Notes: generated from the sequence alone by a model not told the origin. A stretch of 64,000 bases of DNA from Orthonyx spaldingii (GCA_013397795.1 VZTJ01001769.1:2140663-2204662); one strand, 5' to 3'. Shown: positions 57,501 through 63,000, counted from the first letter of the stretch. Numbers and translations: made by a program.

Positions 57501-58657
57501 CATTAATGAAAACTCAAAGGCATTGTTCAACTCCACAGCCTCGACCCAAACAGGAGCACATCACCACTTCCCTTTTATTCCATCAGTACAAAATAGCAGC
57601 TCGTAATATTCAAAAACGATGTCAGCAACATGACAGCAGATTTTTTGCACAGCACACCTGGAACACAATGCATCTGGATACTGCCTTACAGTACTAACTG
57701 ATCACAGAAGCGTTTTAAAAACGTTTCCTGAATGCCTCCTAGTGAGAAGTGAAGTGCATCAACAGGATGTTACTTTAAAATGAGAAATAATTGCCACAGA
57801 ATAAATAACTTGGACTTATGCAATACTTCTACAGCCAGCTGGAAACACTAAACCATAAAGTAATTTGCATCCCCATCCCTCAGCTGGGCACAGATGGAGA
57901 CTTGCAAAAAGCCAATCTGCAGGTCAGCATATTCAGGAGGTGACAGCAGCTGCAGAAAGCTCTGAGGCATCACAACGCTTCTTTGTGAACGCTTTTCATT
58001 TTCTTTTTTTTTTTCTTTTTTTGAACTCTATCTTCTTACAACTATCGATTGCAACGTTGCCAGCAGCTATACTCCGTGACCCTGCTGTTTTACCGGCACG
58101 CCAAAGAGAACCCGATTTTAATCACGGCTGCTATAAACACAAGACACCCTTCCAGAGGGCAGCGCTTTTATTGCCGCAGTTCACAAGTCACGGAGCACAG
58201 GTCACGCTCCCGCAGCCTCCCGCGGGCTCCAGCTGCTGCTCCCCCTCCTCTCTGCAGCCTCCCCACCTCCGGCCCGACCCCGAGAGCCGCGTTGGGCAGT
58301 GCCCCGACACACCCGCCCGCACCGCTGCGAGGCTGGGGGCGAAGGAAACGATTTGCTTTTAATTGCAAAGCGCCCACAAATACTGCCTTACCCACCGCAG
58401 CCACTAGAGATTTCTTATCGAAGCACTTTCTCGCTTCGTGGGCGCTCTGCAGAAGCGCTGAAGCAGCAGTAGCCGAAGGTTCTGCAGCCCGGAGGGGCCG
58501 GCGGCGGGAGTCAGAGCGTGCATCCCCGGCCCCGGCGCTCGCAGCCCCCGCCCGGCATCCCTCCCTGCACGGCAGCGCTAAGTACTGACCTCCCCGCCGG
58601 CGGCAGCGGCGGCTCCTCCATGGCGGCGGCACAGAGCAGCGCGGCGGCGTCTCTCAT
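349..58657 (-). CDS. MAP3K4: MAP3K4 (MEKK4/MTK1) mitogen-activated protein kinase kinase kinase 4, 23 exons, 3' end off window
   Basis: This entry is the genomic span of the coding region; each exon is listed separately. The exons were found by matching minus-strand translations to vertebrate MAP3K4 and checking each GT donor, AG acceptor and phase. Joined, they give 1,430 codons plus one base with no internal stop. The family protein is about 1,600 residues, so roughly 170 C-terminal residues lie left of position 1. Known role: a cytoplasmic MAP3K, autoinhibited by its N-terminal half and opened by GADD45 proteins, which phosphorylates MKK3/6 and MKK4/7 to activate p38 and JNK. Kinase motifs visible are the glycine-rich loop at residues 1315-1320, the ATP-anchoring Lys1337, a likely alpha-C Glu near 1355, and HRD at 1426-1428. 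The DFG motif lies outside. The identification is secure; the start codon is less so (two in-frame Met codons). Confidence 0.97.
2027..2143 (-). CDS. MAP3K4: MAP3K4 coding exon 22 (alpha-C helix)
   Basis: 117 bases, 39 codons, acceptor TTGCAG|ATAAGA and donor CACAGG|GTAAGA. It encodes IRFQPNDHKTIKETADELKI then FEGIKHPNLVRYFGVELHR, residues 1339-1377. The Glu in ADELK (about 1355) is the likely alpha-C glutamate that pairs with Lys1337. Confidence 0.96.
2474..2513. repeat. Poly-A run containing an assembly gap
   Basis: At least 11 A on each side of 17 N (2486-2502). The true length of the run is unknown. Confidence 0.9.
3622..3692 (-). CDS. MAP3K4: MAP3K4 coding exon 21 (glycine loop and ATP-binding Lys)
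   Basis: 71 bases, acceptor TTGCAG|GTGAAG and donor GGAA|GTGAGT. It encodes GEGQYGKVYTCISVDTGELM then AMKE, residues 1315-1338. The GxGxxG nucleotide-binding loop and the beta-3 Lys1337 are intact, as expected for an active kinase. Confidence 0.96.
4358..4549 (-). CDS. MAP3K4: MAP3K4 coding exon 20 (start of kinase domain)
   Basis: 192 bases, acceptor TTTTAG|ACACTG and donor AAATTG|GTATGT. It encodes DTASKQAPMEAVQKSVQLFE, the basic ERRYREMRRKNIIGQVCD segment and VMHVGLRKVTFKWQRGNKI, residues 1251-1314. The last part is the first beta strand of the kinase domain. The Gly of the glycine-rich loop is split across this junction. Confidence 0.96.
6022..6102 (-). CDS. MAP3K4: MAP3K4 coding exon 19
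   Basis: 81 bases, acceptor CTCCAG|AGCCAT and donor CCAAAG|GTAAGG. It encodes EPLYPKGDSSGSSRRSWELR followed by TLINQTK. G from exon 18 completes Glu. Confidence 0.95.
7189..7289 (-). CDS. MAP3K4: MAP3K4 coding exon 18
   Basis: 101 bases, acceptor ATAACAG|GGGTTC and donor GAGAAG|GTGATT. It encodes GSSVPENDRLASIAAELQFR then SLSRHSSPTEDRE, residues 1190-1223 with exon 17 included. The GTGATT donor is the weakest match to consensus in the gene. The SRHSSP segment is a Ser-rich regulatory linker before the kinase domain. Confidence 0.94.
7290..11099 (-). other. MAP3K4 intron 17 (3.8 kb)
   Basis: GTAGCT...AACAG. It lies between the cassette exon and exon 18. It contains an A/C-rich tract (about 8323-8414) and otherwise AT-rich unique sequence. 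No gene seen. Confidence 0.6.
8323..8414. repeat. A/C-rich (CAAA/CCAA) tract
   Basis: Almost entirely A and C for about 90 bases, with irregular AACCAACC and CAAAAA units. It is a low-complexity tract and makes a false open frame on the minus strand. Confidence 0.85.
11100..11213 (-). CDS. MAP3K4: MAP3K4 coding exon 17 (in-frame cassette exon)
   Basis: 114 bases (38 codons) between acceptor GCCACAG|CACGCG and donor ACCAG|GTAGCT. It encodes STRSVPCDARSHGSVAVSRP, then APGSDSAQSKPLSSANET and a split Arg. It corresponds to the mammalian segment STRSMPSDARSHG...SSAHDTR, which an annotated shorter human isoform lacks. The mammalian polyalanine run is absent here. The length is a multiple of three and the phases match on both sides, so skipping keeps frame. 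It is far richer in G+C and CpG than its introns and contains the perfect 14-bp palindrome CGCTCCCGGGAGCG at 11143-11156. No ATG lies in this frame, so an ORF scan starting at Met misses it. Confidence 0.88.
12099..12195 (-). CDS. MAP3K4: MAP3K4 coding exon 16
   Basis: 97 bases, acceptor TTACAG|CTGTTC and donor TTCAG|GTATTT. It encodes AVHRNSPRPVKVPRCHSDPP followed by NPHLIIPTPEGF, among the best conserved stretches in the gene. The RCHSDP motif is a plausible basophilic phosphosite, by inference. The exon leaves AG, which can join either cassette exon 17 or exon 18. Confidence 0.95.
12196..16452 (-). other. Introns 14 and 15 flanking exon 15
   Basis: Intron 14 is 14481-16452 and intron 15 is 12196-14401. 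I see no CR1 or coding feature. The 12.65-13.3 kb part is more balanced in base composition than the surrounding AT-rich sequence, but it matches nothing I recognise. Confidence 0.55.
14402..14480 (-). CDS. MAP3K4: MAP3K4 coding exon 15
   Basis: 79 bases, acceptor TCCTAG|AGTTTA and donor CCTTG|GTAAGG. It encodes SLQALMNECIGHVIGKPHSP then VTGLYL. The last codon is split and completed by exon 16 as Ala. Confidence 0.94.
16453..16531 (-). CDS. MAP3K4: MAP3K4 coding exon 14
   Basis: 79 bases, acceptor ACACAG|ATGGGC and donor TTCTTG|GTATGA. It encodes WATQGFDFLQAIEPAFISAL followed by PEDDFL, to residue 1093. AG from exon 13 plus A completes Arg. Confidence 0.95.
17099..18080 (-). mobile_element. 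CR1 LINE fragment in intron 13
   Basis: The left end reads AGAATCATAGGATATCCTGAG TTGGAAG, the reverse complement of a CR1 3' terminus. The body (accessory phrases such as 'cctcctgtcctgtcacc' and a cysteine/Leu-rich broken frame) follows CR1 order towards the reverse transcriptase C-terminus. The 5' truncation point is near 18080, about 30 bases from the exon 13 donor. Many stops and frameshifts are present, so it is not active. It lies in the same orientation as MAP3K4. Confidence 0.85.
18110..18243 (-). CDS. MAP3K4: MAP3K4 coding exon 13
   Basis: 134 bases, acceptor TTACAG|TACCAT and donor CCCAG|GTAACA. It encodes YHKEVVRLMSGEFRQKIGDK, INFARKWMNYVLTKCESGRG and the start of TRPR, with the last Arg split. 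A 5'-truncated CR1 begins only about 30 bases downstream of the donor in the intron. Confidence 0.96.
18897..19045 (+). mobile_element. CR1 LINE 3'-end fragment in intron 12
   Basis: About 150 bases with the typical CR1 3' region: a 'gtggtggagtcaccatcc' segment, then 'ggttggacttgatcttggag' and 'cttttctaaccttaatgattct'. It is antisense to MAP3K4 and strongly 5'-truncated. Confidence 0.8.
19262..20578 (+). mobile_element. CR1 LINE copy with decayed reverse transcriptase, intron 12
   Basis: About 1.3 kb, antisense to MAP3K4. Translation pieces include QHGFVKSRSYLTDLISFYD, a VDVIYLYFSKAFH segment and, after frameshifts, a KDIEVLEQVQRRATKLE segment, which are diagnostic of the CR1 reverse transcriptase C-terminal half. 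The catalytic F/Y-x-D-D box is altered to FTGD near 19741, and several frames are needed to read it, so it is dead. The 3' end 'ggtcttttccaacctaaataatt' lies about 85 bases from exon 12. Confidence 0.92.
20661..20822 (-). CDS. MAP3K4: MAP3K4 coding exon 12
   Basis: 162 bases, 54 codons, acceptor ACTCAG|AACGAT and donor TTTGAG|GTAAGG. It encodes NDALQLCNKISSAIDRVDHM, then FTSEFDAEVDESETATLQQY and YREAMIQGYNFGFE, residues 969-1022. A CR1 copy lies about 85 bases past the donor. Confidence 0.96.
21254..21362. repeat. A/C-rich (CAAA/CACA) tract
   Basis: Low-complexity A/C sequence in intron 11, similar in style to the tracts at 8.3 and 31.0 kb. Confidence 0.8.
21815..21964 (-). CDS. MAP3K4: MAP3K4 coding exon 11
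   Basis: 150 bases, 50 codons, acceptor TTCTAG|GTTGAT and donor CTAAAG|GTAAGC. The translation begins VDNLLLVVIQSAHLV, contains RKAFQQSIEGLI, and ends IAKALQQLK, residues 919-968. The content is predicted helical. Confidence 0.95.
21965..26108 (-). other. Introns 9 and 10 flanking exon 10
   Basis: Intron 9 is 24058-26108 and intron 10 is 21965-23793. Both are AT-rich and appear unique, apart from a short CA repeat (22836-22848) and AT-dinucleotide-rich patches near 24.37-24.41 kb. No gene or mobile element is recognised. Confidence 0.6.
23794..24057 (-). CDS. MAP3K4: MAP3K4 coding exon 10
   Basis: 264 bases, 88 codons, acceptor CTACAG|GTACAA and donor ATGCAG|GTGGGT. It encodes VQIPGLESLQVFVPGSIAGE, the conserved ILQLLNAAAGKDCSKDSDEL, a variable Asp/His-rich stretch and VKVVPQVETIDTLRTMQ, residues 831-918. 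Confidence 0.96.
26109..26192 (-). CDS. MAP3K4: MAP3K4 coding exon 9
   Basis: 84 bases, 28 codons, acceptor TTGCAG|GACCTT and donor GTGAAG|GTAAAG. It encodes DLEIAAEFALSAPVRDLLNA followed by LKTKEYVK, residues 803-830, matching the family with conservative changes. Confidence 0.95.
26277..26376 (-). CDS. MAP3K4: MAP3K4 coding exon 8
   Basis: 100 bases, acceptor TTTCAG|GAGGTC and donor GGAAG|GTAAGT. It encodes RRSVIETSRALKELFHEARE through KALGFAKMLRK, ending at residue 802 in phase 0. The following intron is only 84 bases, the shortest in the gene. Confidence 0.95.
26781..26897 (-). CDS. MAP3K4: MAP3K4 coding exon 7
   Basis: 117 bases, acceptor CTACAG|TGATATT and donor ATCAG|GTATTA. It encodes CDIAGMLLKSTGIFLDSGLQ and the acidic FWASADDSTASDEI segment, ending with a split Arg codon. 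It lies 344 bases from exon 6 and 404 from exon 8. Confidence 0.95.
27242..27399 (-). CDS. MAP3K4: MAP3K4 coding exon 6
   Basis: 158 bases, acceptor TACAG|GTTTAC and donor TTTTG|GTAGGT. It encodes VYFDYMRSWIQMLQQLPQAS, then KNLLEEEWNFTKEI and the GGEAQAGKLF tail, residues 678-729 plus two bases. The final split Cys codon (TG + T) is completed by exon 7. Confidence 0.95.
28076..28150 (-). mobile_element. CR1 LINE 3'-end remnant in intron 5
   Basis: About 75 bases: 'atcatagaatcatagaatg' followed by 'gggatgaaagggacc' and a 'ccagttccaacccc' segment, the reverse complement of a CR1 3' tail with its 8-bp ATTCTATG repeats. Confidence 0.85.
28490..28531. repeat. A-rich homopolymer tract
   Basis: Runs of A broken by TT and G, within intron 5 about 90 bases from exon 5. 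On the gene strand it is a T-rich run. Confidence 0.8.
28619..28765 (-). CDS. MAP3K4: MAP3K4 coding exon 5
   Basis: 147 bases, 49 codons, phase 0, acceptor CTGCAG|CTAGTG and donor TTAATG|GTAAGC. It encodes LVRECKEILKGGLLMKQYYQ through FEEDLHKMLM, residues 629-677, close to the mammalian helical region. It is preceded by the 5.6-kb intron 4, which carries the nested retroelements. Confidence 0.96.
30845..31222 (+). mobile_element. CR1 LINE, left part of outer element in the nested complex
   Basis: Starts at 'ggacttgggtttgttcagcc' and follows CR1 order to 'gcaagtattcaggatctgac'. An A/C-rich expansion (about 31021-31130) interrupts it. Its 3' end is missing at 31222, where a minus-strand CR1 begins, and appears to resume at about 32950. 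Confidence 0.75.
31021..31130. repeat. A/C-rich tract inside a CR1
   Basis: A CCAACCAACCAG/AAACAAAC-type expansion interrupting the outer CR1 of the nested complex, where CR1 normally has a short G5A6-like run. Confidence 0.8.
31223..31458 (-). mobile_element. CR1 LINE, 3' part of middle element in the nested complex
   Basis: Reverse-complement CR1 3' region: 'acagaatggctaagggtgg' start, then the stretch coding for RGNGQKMMHRKFHLNMRK and VTEHWNRVLGEVVESP on the minus strand. It stops at 'cagatacttataaag', where a second CR1 3' end begins, and appears to continue at about 32692. Confidence 0.82.
31459..32280 (-). mobile_element. CR1 LINE, innermost element in the nested complex
   Basis: Begins with 'agaatcatagaatatgctgagctggaaggga', a clear CR1 3' terminus in reverse complement, and runs about 820 bases through the reverse transcriptase C-terminal region. 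A minus-strand frame includes ILHLGQGNPGFVYRLGNGRL. It is less diverged than the element it interrupts. Its truncated 5' end abuts the shugoshin-like fragment. Confidence 0.88.
32283..32691 (+). pseudogene. SGO2: Intronless, truncated shugoshin-2 (SGO2)-like retrocopy
   Basis: A plus-strand frame from 32305 reads MPLASKIKTKIINNSS, then YNNKALALALNAEKA, NILQKEVEQCHFQN and LENLMSAVKMAHLS before a stop at 32575. This matches, in order, the N-terminal coiled coil of vertebrate shugoshin-2, including the near-identical ASKIKTKIxNNSS block. In the source protein this coiled coil forms the dimer that recruits PP2A-B56 to protect centromeric cohesin. After a one-base shift the match continues as ELHKSSASLP. 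Upstream, a two-base deletion separates it from a KLNAS-like segment. No intron is visible, the start and most of the long C-terminal part are missing, and there is no poly-A tail. It is a broken fragment with no expected product. The far right portion is not independently recognisable. Confidence 0.8.
32692..32945 (-). mobile_element. CR1 LINE, 5' part of middle element in the nested complex
   Basis: Minus-strand CR1 sequence of the region just upstream of the 31223-31458 piece ('caacctttcctcacaggagag', 'caggagctccacgtctctc'). It lacks a CR1 3' end of its own, which is unusual for a 5'-truncating LINE and is explained if the two pieces are one element split by an insertion. The junction shows a degenerate duplication, AGATACTTATAAAG on the left and AGATTTATGAGG on the right. 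Confidence 0.75.
32950..33045 (+). mobile_element. CR1 LINE, right part of outer element in the nested complex
   Basis: The segment 'tctaattgtaggacccagc...ggctggaccagagtatctct' corresponds to the CR1 3' untranslated region that should follow the part cut off at 31222. It is degraded, so the join is an inference from element order and orientation. Confidence 0.55.
34319..34561 (-). CDS. MAP3K4: MAP3K4 coding exon 4
   Basis: 243 bases (81 codons, phase 0 at both ends) from acceptor TTACAG|TTTTCAG to donor AAACAG|GTTTGC. It encodes residues 548-628, including FSEFPDPM, CSAVSWEELKSMDLPSFEPA and the helical VLCRVLLNVIHECLKLRLEQ. It belongs to the helical middle region, for which no catalytic activity is known. 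Confidence 0.96.
34562..38289 (-). other. MAP3K4 intron 3 (3.7 kb)
   Basis: GTAGGT...TTACAG. Uniformly AT-rich unique sequence with no recognisable repeat family or gene. Confidence 0.65.
38290..39671 (-). CDS. MAP3K4: MAP3K4 coding exon 3 (large exon; GADD45-binding region)
   Basis: The largest exon, 1,382 bases, residues 87-547, acceptor TTACAG|AAAAGATG and donor CTGGAG|GTAGGT. It includes the block from NVQCSFMLD through the Leu-rich RLKFFETLRLLLKL and the WLELQAWHAG segment. In human MTK1 this region binds GADD45 proteins, which relieve autoinhibition. Further on come a helical segment (QRVSFEQVKRIMELLEYIEA), then an acidic, poorly conserved linker rich in Glu, Asp and Ser, then the conserved HCLTSIYRPFVDKALKQMG helix. 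The linker differs strongly from mammals; the flanks are nearly identical. Confidence 0.97.
40410..40442. repeat. (TC)n microsatellite
   Basis: Sixteen TC units with one AA-type interruption, in intron 2. Confidence 0.9.
43318..43672 (-). mobile_element. Old CR1-like LINE fragment in intron 2
   Basis: Starts 'atcacagaatcgcag' and continues with 'ccaaagatggagattccacaa', 'tttcttctaatacccaa' and 'ctgcctcctgttctttcac', a degraded reverse-complement CR1 3' region. It ends about 35 bases from exon 2. Confidence 0.7.
43708..43898 (-). CDS. MAP3K4: MAP3K4 coding exon 2
   Basis: 191 bases between acceptor CTGCAG|GAAAGAG and donor AAAG|GTAGCT. AG from exon 1 plus G gives Arg23. It encodes an acidic Ser/Asp/Glu segment, then the strongly conserved YGTSPPSTPRQMKRM stretch and a basic, Asn/Arg-rich tail. 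The proline-directed Ser/Thr residues are plausible phosphosites, by inference only. A degraded CR1 copy ends about 35 bases beyond the donor. Confidence 0.95.
45828..45958 (+). mobile_element. CR1 LINE 3'-end fragment in intron 1
   Basis: About 130 bases: 'ggaggcatttgaaagacatgtagatgtggc', 'ggacatggtttattggtggac' and 'ggtctttttcaacctaaatgattct', typical of a CR1 3' end, antisense to MAP3K4. Confidence 0.85.
47362..47433. repeat. G-run with an assembly gap
   Basis: Seven G before and a 12-G run after 45 N (47369-47413). It is a likely polymerase-blocking, G-quadruplex-prone site in intron 1. Confidence 0.85.
58590..58657 (-). CDS. MAP3K4: MAP3K4 coding exon 1
   Basis: Encodes residues 1-22 and two bases of codon 23, starting MRDAAALLC and continuing AAAMEEPPLPPAG. 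The donor is AG|GTCAGT at 58589. It matches the mammalian N-terminus, which also has an alanine-rich start followed by MEEPPP, but the proline run is much shorter here. The Met at 58657 has a weak context (T at -3). Met13 at 58621 sits in GCCGCCATGG, a near-perfect Kozak context, and may be the main start. The exon lies in the CpG island and is separated from exon 2 by 14.7 kb. Confidence 0.88.
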
Positions 58658-58752
58658 GCATGCACCGGGGCCGGCATGGCGGCGGGCCCCGGTGCGCGGC
58701 GCGGGGGTGCAGCGAGCAGCGGCTGCAGCAGCAGGAGGAGGGGAGCGGGTCC

Positions 58753-58803
58753 CTACCCGGCTGCAGGAGCGCGGCCGCGCAGAGCCGCCCGCGCGGCCGC
58801 CAT
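58753..58803 (-). other. Short upstream ORF in the MAP3K4 5' leader
   Basis: ATG inside the YY1-like motif opens a 16-codon Ala/Arg-rich frame ending at TAG, about 95 bases before the main start. The ATG has A at -3 and G at +4, a strong initiation context. If transcription starts above 58803 it could damp or regulate translation. It is not in frame with MAP3K4. Confidence 0.45.
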
Positions 58804-58808
58804 CTTGG
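58796..58808 (-). promoter_or_regulatory. YY1-type site, AAGATGGCGGC
   Basis: On the gene's sense strand the sequence reads CCCAAGATGGCGGCCG, a full match to the YY1 core. In many CpG-island promoters this element lies just downstream of the start site in sense orientation. Here it is about 140 bases upstream of the start codon, which suggests the main transcription start lies slightly above 58.81 kb. It also contains the ATG of a short upstream ORF. Confidence 0.6.
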
Positions 58809-59546
58809 GAACAGCCTCCCAGGGCAGCGGCGCCGGCAGCATCGCTACGGCGCGCCAGGAGGGACCGGCCGCGCCAGAGGCGCTCGCTCCGCCGCGGCTG
58901 GGTCTGGGGTGGCTCCCGGTGTGGGCTCCCCGCTCTCTCCCGCGGCCGCGGGGTCAGGACGCGCTCCGGGACCGCGGCGCTTCCCTCCGGCACCGTGGAC
59001 ACGACAGCTCCACAGCTCCCCGCGAGGGGCCGCGTTTATCCCGAGGCGGGGCGGTGATGGGGGCGCGGCGGGCGCTGCCGCCCCCGTCCCTGCCCCCGTG
59101 AGGAGCTGTCAGGCGCTGCCTGCGGCCGCTCGCTGCGGATGCCGCGGTGCCCGCAGCCGCTCGTTCCCACACCGCTGGCAGGCGGGGTAGAAGAAAAACA
59201 GAAGTGCTGAGAGGAAGATGGTTTCCCTCAGCAGGTGCCAGCTCCCTGCAGCCGTGCTGGCCTCATGTCCAGCGCCTGCGGAGGCTGGAGCGAGCACGGC
59301 CGGATCCAAGGAGTTGGAGGGCGTGAAAGACCCTTGAGGTCCCCCTTGGGGGCGTGCATGGAAGAATGCGCTTTTATCTTTTATACTCTGCTGCTGACAG
59401 AGTAACTTGTTTCAGTTTATGAACCTGGACTTTTTAAACCCTCCAGCAGCACTGGTTATCAGCCTTGGACAGAGAATTGGAGCCACAATATCCATTTGGA
59501 AATACGAGAAGGAAAAGTATAATTTCCTGAACTGTAGGTTGGCAGG

Positions 59547-59573
59547 AATATCAATATCAATATCAGTATCAAT
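59547..59573. repeat. ATATCA-type hexamer repeat
   Basis: About four and a half ATATCA units with one variant, upstream of MAP3K4. Confidence 0.75.
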
Positions 59574-59957
59574 GTTAATACCCGTCAAAGGCAGAAGAGT
59601 GCCATGGGTTGTTTAATTGTTAGGGTCGGTGAGAAGGAGCATCATCTTCTGTGTTACAGGACTGGAAGCACAGCAGCAAACCCCGGCACCAGTAATGTGT
59701 ATACAAAGTACATGCAGTATTTCTGATGGGTGAAATTTGAGCTTGGACTGGAATCAGTTCTAGGCTCTGCATTTATGCACTAGTTCCTTCATTAACTGTA
59801 CAAGAAATTTGCACCTTTCTAGTCTGATACCAAAATGCAGTTGTAAAGTCACTGTTCATGAAATAAAGTTGTCCACTTCTCTGTCAAAGTTTAGGAAACA
59901 AATGCAACAGTGCCTTTGAAATAAAAGATTTGTTTCTAAAGCTGAAATGCAGAGTAT

Positions 59958-60005
59958 ACTTCTACTATATCATCTTAATAACTTCTACTATTTATCATCT
60001 TAATA
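59958..60005. repeat. Tandem duplication of about 24 bp
   Basis: ACTTCTACTATATCATCTTAATA is followed at once by a copy with a two-base insertion. Confidence 0.85.
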
Positions 60006-63000
60006 AATGCATACTTTTAAATACAGGACCAGATAAATAACATTATGCAGGAAGCCACTTAGACTGTTTTCTATAGGTCAGGAAAGATACCTGAATCACC
60101 ATGACCCTGATGATTGTGACATTGAAACATCAAGACATTCAGCATTTATGTTGAGAATTATTAGTTAAGATACCTCATGTAATGGGAAAATGCAGTATTT
60201 AGCATGTTAAAGACTTTTGCTCGAGTGCTTGAGCCCATAACCATAAAGCAGTTCCAATGACAGATACACACAGTACATTCCCACTAATCTGTCGTGGTGA
60301 ACAAAATTTAGAAACCATAGGAAGTCAAGATTAAAAATTCTGAAGTGCTAACCTAATAAATTTATTGTCATCTCCATAAAAAACATACATTATCTAAGGT
60401 AAAGGTACTTACTTCCCAGTATGCATGTGTTTTTAGTATGGTTGCAAATAACAAAGGGTCAATGTTACTGATTAAATTTGAATATTCTTTTCAGTTAGGG
60501 ATCATCGTCTGACACCATCTCTGCAGCTGTTTGCAAGGCAGAGATGCATTTAGCAAGCATGGCAAAATATTTCAGCTTATTTTCTTCTATCAAAAGAATC
60601 AGTGGAGTGGTGTATTAGAAGCAGAGAGTTTTCATTAACTAGGAAAAAAAAATCTGATACTGCATTTTGCCATAGATATGATGGCATGATGGTGTGGAAG
60701 TGGAGACGTCCCAAAGGCCCTTGGCAAAGGGAGAATCGGGGACTGATGACTGCCACTGCTTTCTGTAAATGTTAAGATAGTTTACTGAAGTAAACTGGAG
60801 TTCACTGCAATTTCTCAAACAAGGATGTCCAGAAAAATCTTCCTTTGCCTTTAGGGCAATCCAGTATATTGGGTTGCATCACTTTCTTGTGGTATGTCAC
60901 TGAAAATATCCTAAAACTAAAGATACAGGCCAAGCAAAGCAAGGCTATAAGTTTGATACAGTGATGCTTCTTTATCTGCAACAGACCATAGTGAGCAACA
61001 CAGCTGCTGGCATCAAGGAGAAGGTTGTAAGAGGTGAGGTTTATGAATGGCCTTACAGAGAACTTGGGAAGAAATTAAGAGATGCAGGAATATTTGGAGC
61101 TGATAGTACAGGAAACAGCAGATGACATAGGAGTCTCAGAGCCTATATAGGGATAACATTTAGCAAAGTAAAAGTTTCAAGGCATTACAGAGGTCTTAAA
61201 AATTTATATGCAAAAAAAAAAAAAAAAACCTCTTTTAATTATTTTTGGTTTCTTTTAAGGAATATCATCATATTTCAAAGACTTCCTGACTGCCCATTTC
61301 TGAGTTTAAACATATCAGTATTTCCTAGGGGCATGGAAATTGGTAAATGAAATTGTTCAGTCTGGTTCTACTACTGGAACAGAAAAACCCACAAGATTAA
61401 AATACATATCACAATAAGTAGCATCTGTCTGTAAGAAAATTGAGTTAAAATATTAGGAATGGATTTTATTGTCTTATGTGGCAAAATCATGACTCCAAAA
61501 TTCTAGGTTAGAAAAACAAACCAGGAAACAGGTAACTGTCAAAATAGACAAACTTATTTCAGTTTAACTTCTGTTTTCTGGAATTTTAGGATTAATTTTC
61601 TTCATTTTTTCAGTAGACATCTGACTATATTTTAGCAGATGCTGGAATTGCTTAGGAATTGCTTTTTATTCTAGCAATATCCCTTTTATTACACTAGCAG
61701 TCCTAGAACTTGCAATAGAAATTTGAGATGACAATAGCATCCTAATAGCAAAAATAGGTCTTTCAAACAGCATTTTAAAATTTTTATTGCAAATATGTTT
61801 GAAATTTCTGTCTGTTCCTGGGGCATATATTCTGTTATTCCTTCCTTCTCATTTCATCATAGGTATTAGACACAATTGTACATGCAACTGTCCTTTTGCC
61901 ATTTGCCATTTCTCCAGTTATTTTCTATATACAAAAAATCCTAATGAACACAAAGAAAGATTTGGTCCATGTAGGTAAATATATATGTTATAAGAATATG
62001 TTTTAAGATTTTTCTCCTGGTACCTGTCATAAGGCCAAACTTCAAAACTTTTTTTCATGTTATGAATGTTGCACAGAATAAGGCACAACTTGTTTGGGGT
62101 TTTTTTTAAGTCAGTTAATGAAATCTAGTAATCAAATTGTTCTTCACTGTGTGAACTACATGCAAAAATCAAATTCAGTTTTTCCTTCCAATAAGTTATT
62201 TATTTTAATATTTATTTCAATTTAATAATTTTTTAATAAAAATAATTTATTTTAATTCTACTAAAAGCTATTTAAAAGTAAAAGCGAAGTTAATTAGACA
62301 TTGGAAAGCAGCCTGCTAGGTATAGTTAGTCTAGATCTAGTAAAATGTGTTGAAGATAGAATATTCATTTTTTTCTTGATTATAGATTAGAAATGCTCTT
62401 CTGCAATGCGATGAAGAGTAATACATGAACAATACCTTCATTTAATATCTAGAACACAACCTGACACCATTTCTTATGTAGATATTGCAACTAGCAACTC
62501 CAGAGTACAAATAAAATACCAAGAGGTGTTTCTACCTGGACATATGCAGATTCCTCCATCTGCAGTTGTGTTGTTCTCACAGAAGATCAGGTTGGGGGTG
62601 GCATTGAAAGAAACAGAACTCAGTTCTCAGTGTCATATAATTTGAGCTTTGCTGCAATTGATTTGAAGTGTGAAGCTGAAAGAAATTAAGGAGTCACACT
62701 GTATATACCCCTGTTCAATCACCCGTTACCGCTGTGATTCATTCACTTGGGAAGCTCGCACGATAGCTGCCAAGGCTTGTTCAGCAGCATGGTTTAACAC
62801 CCATGCTGTAATAGGAGCCAACTAACTTGATGGAGGTGGAATATTTCTGTCTGAACACTGTCATCTCACAGGCTACATGTCAGATTGCATAGGGCTTGAT
62901 ACCATTAATTCACCACTATTAAAGGAGTATTTGTTAGTAAGAGTAGCATGAGGTCAGAGACATTCCTGGGATTATTGTTTTATCACTTCAACTGGGCATT

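Larger units (their letters stand above)
43899..58589 (-). other. MAP3K4 intron 1 (14.7 kb)
   Basis: GTCAGT...CTGCAG. The largest intron. It holds one CR1 3' fragment (about 45.83-45.96 kb), a sequence gap in a G-run (47369-47413), a 15-T run (49133-49147), pyrimidine-rich tracts near 58.0 kb and long non-repetitive stretches. Parts of 51.2-52.5 kb look less degenerate than their surroundings and could include regulatory elements. No extra coding exon was found. Confidence 0.7.
58160..59330. promoter_or_regulatory. CpG island promoter of MAP3K4
   Basis: G+C and CpG density rise sharply between about 58.16 and 59.33 kb in otherwise AT-rich DNA, covering exon 1 and its upstream side. It includes NotI-like GCGGCCGC sites and an Sp1-type GGCGGGGCGG at 59045-59054. 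No TATA box is evident. This fits a TATA-less, broadly expressed promoter firing on the minus strand. The exact transcription start cannot be read from the sequence. Confidence 0.85.

Noticed and set aside
57865..59190. Long plus-strand and alternative-frame ORFs (165-179 codons) in the CpG island
   Set aside because: Low-complexity Ala/Arg/Pro/Gly translations typical of stop-poor GC-rich DNA; no family resemblance, and several frames are open at once.
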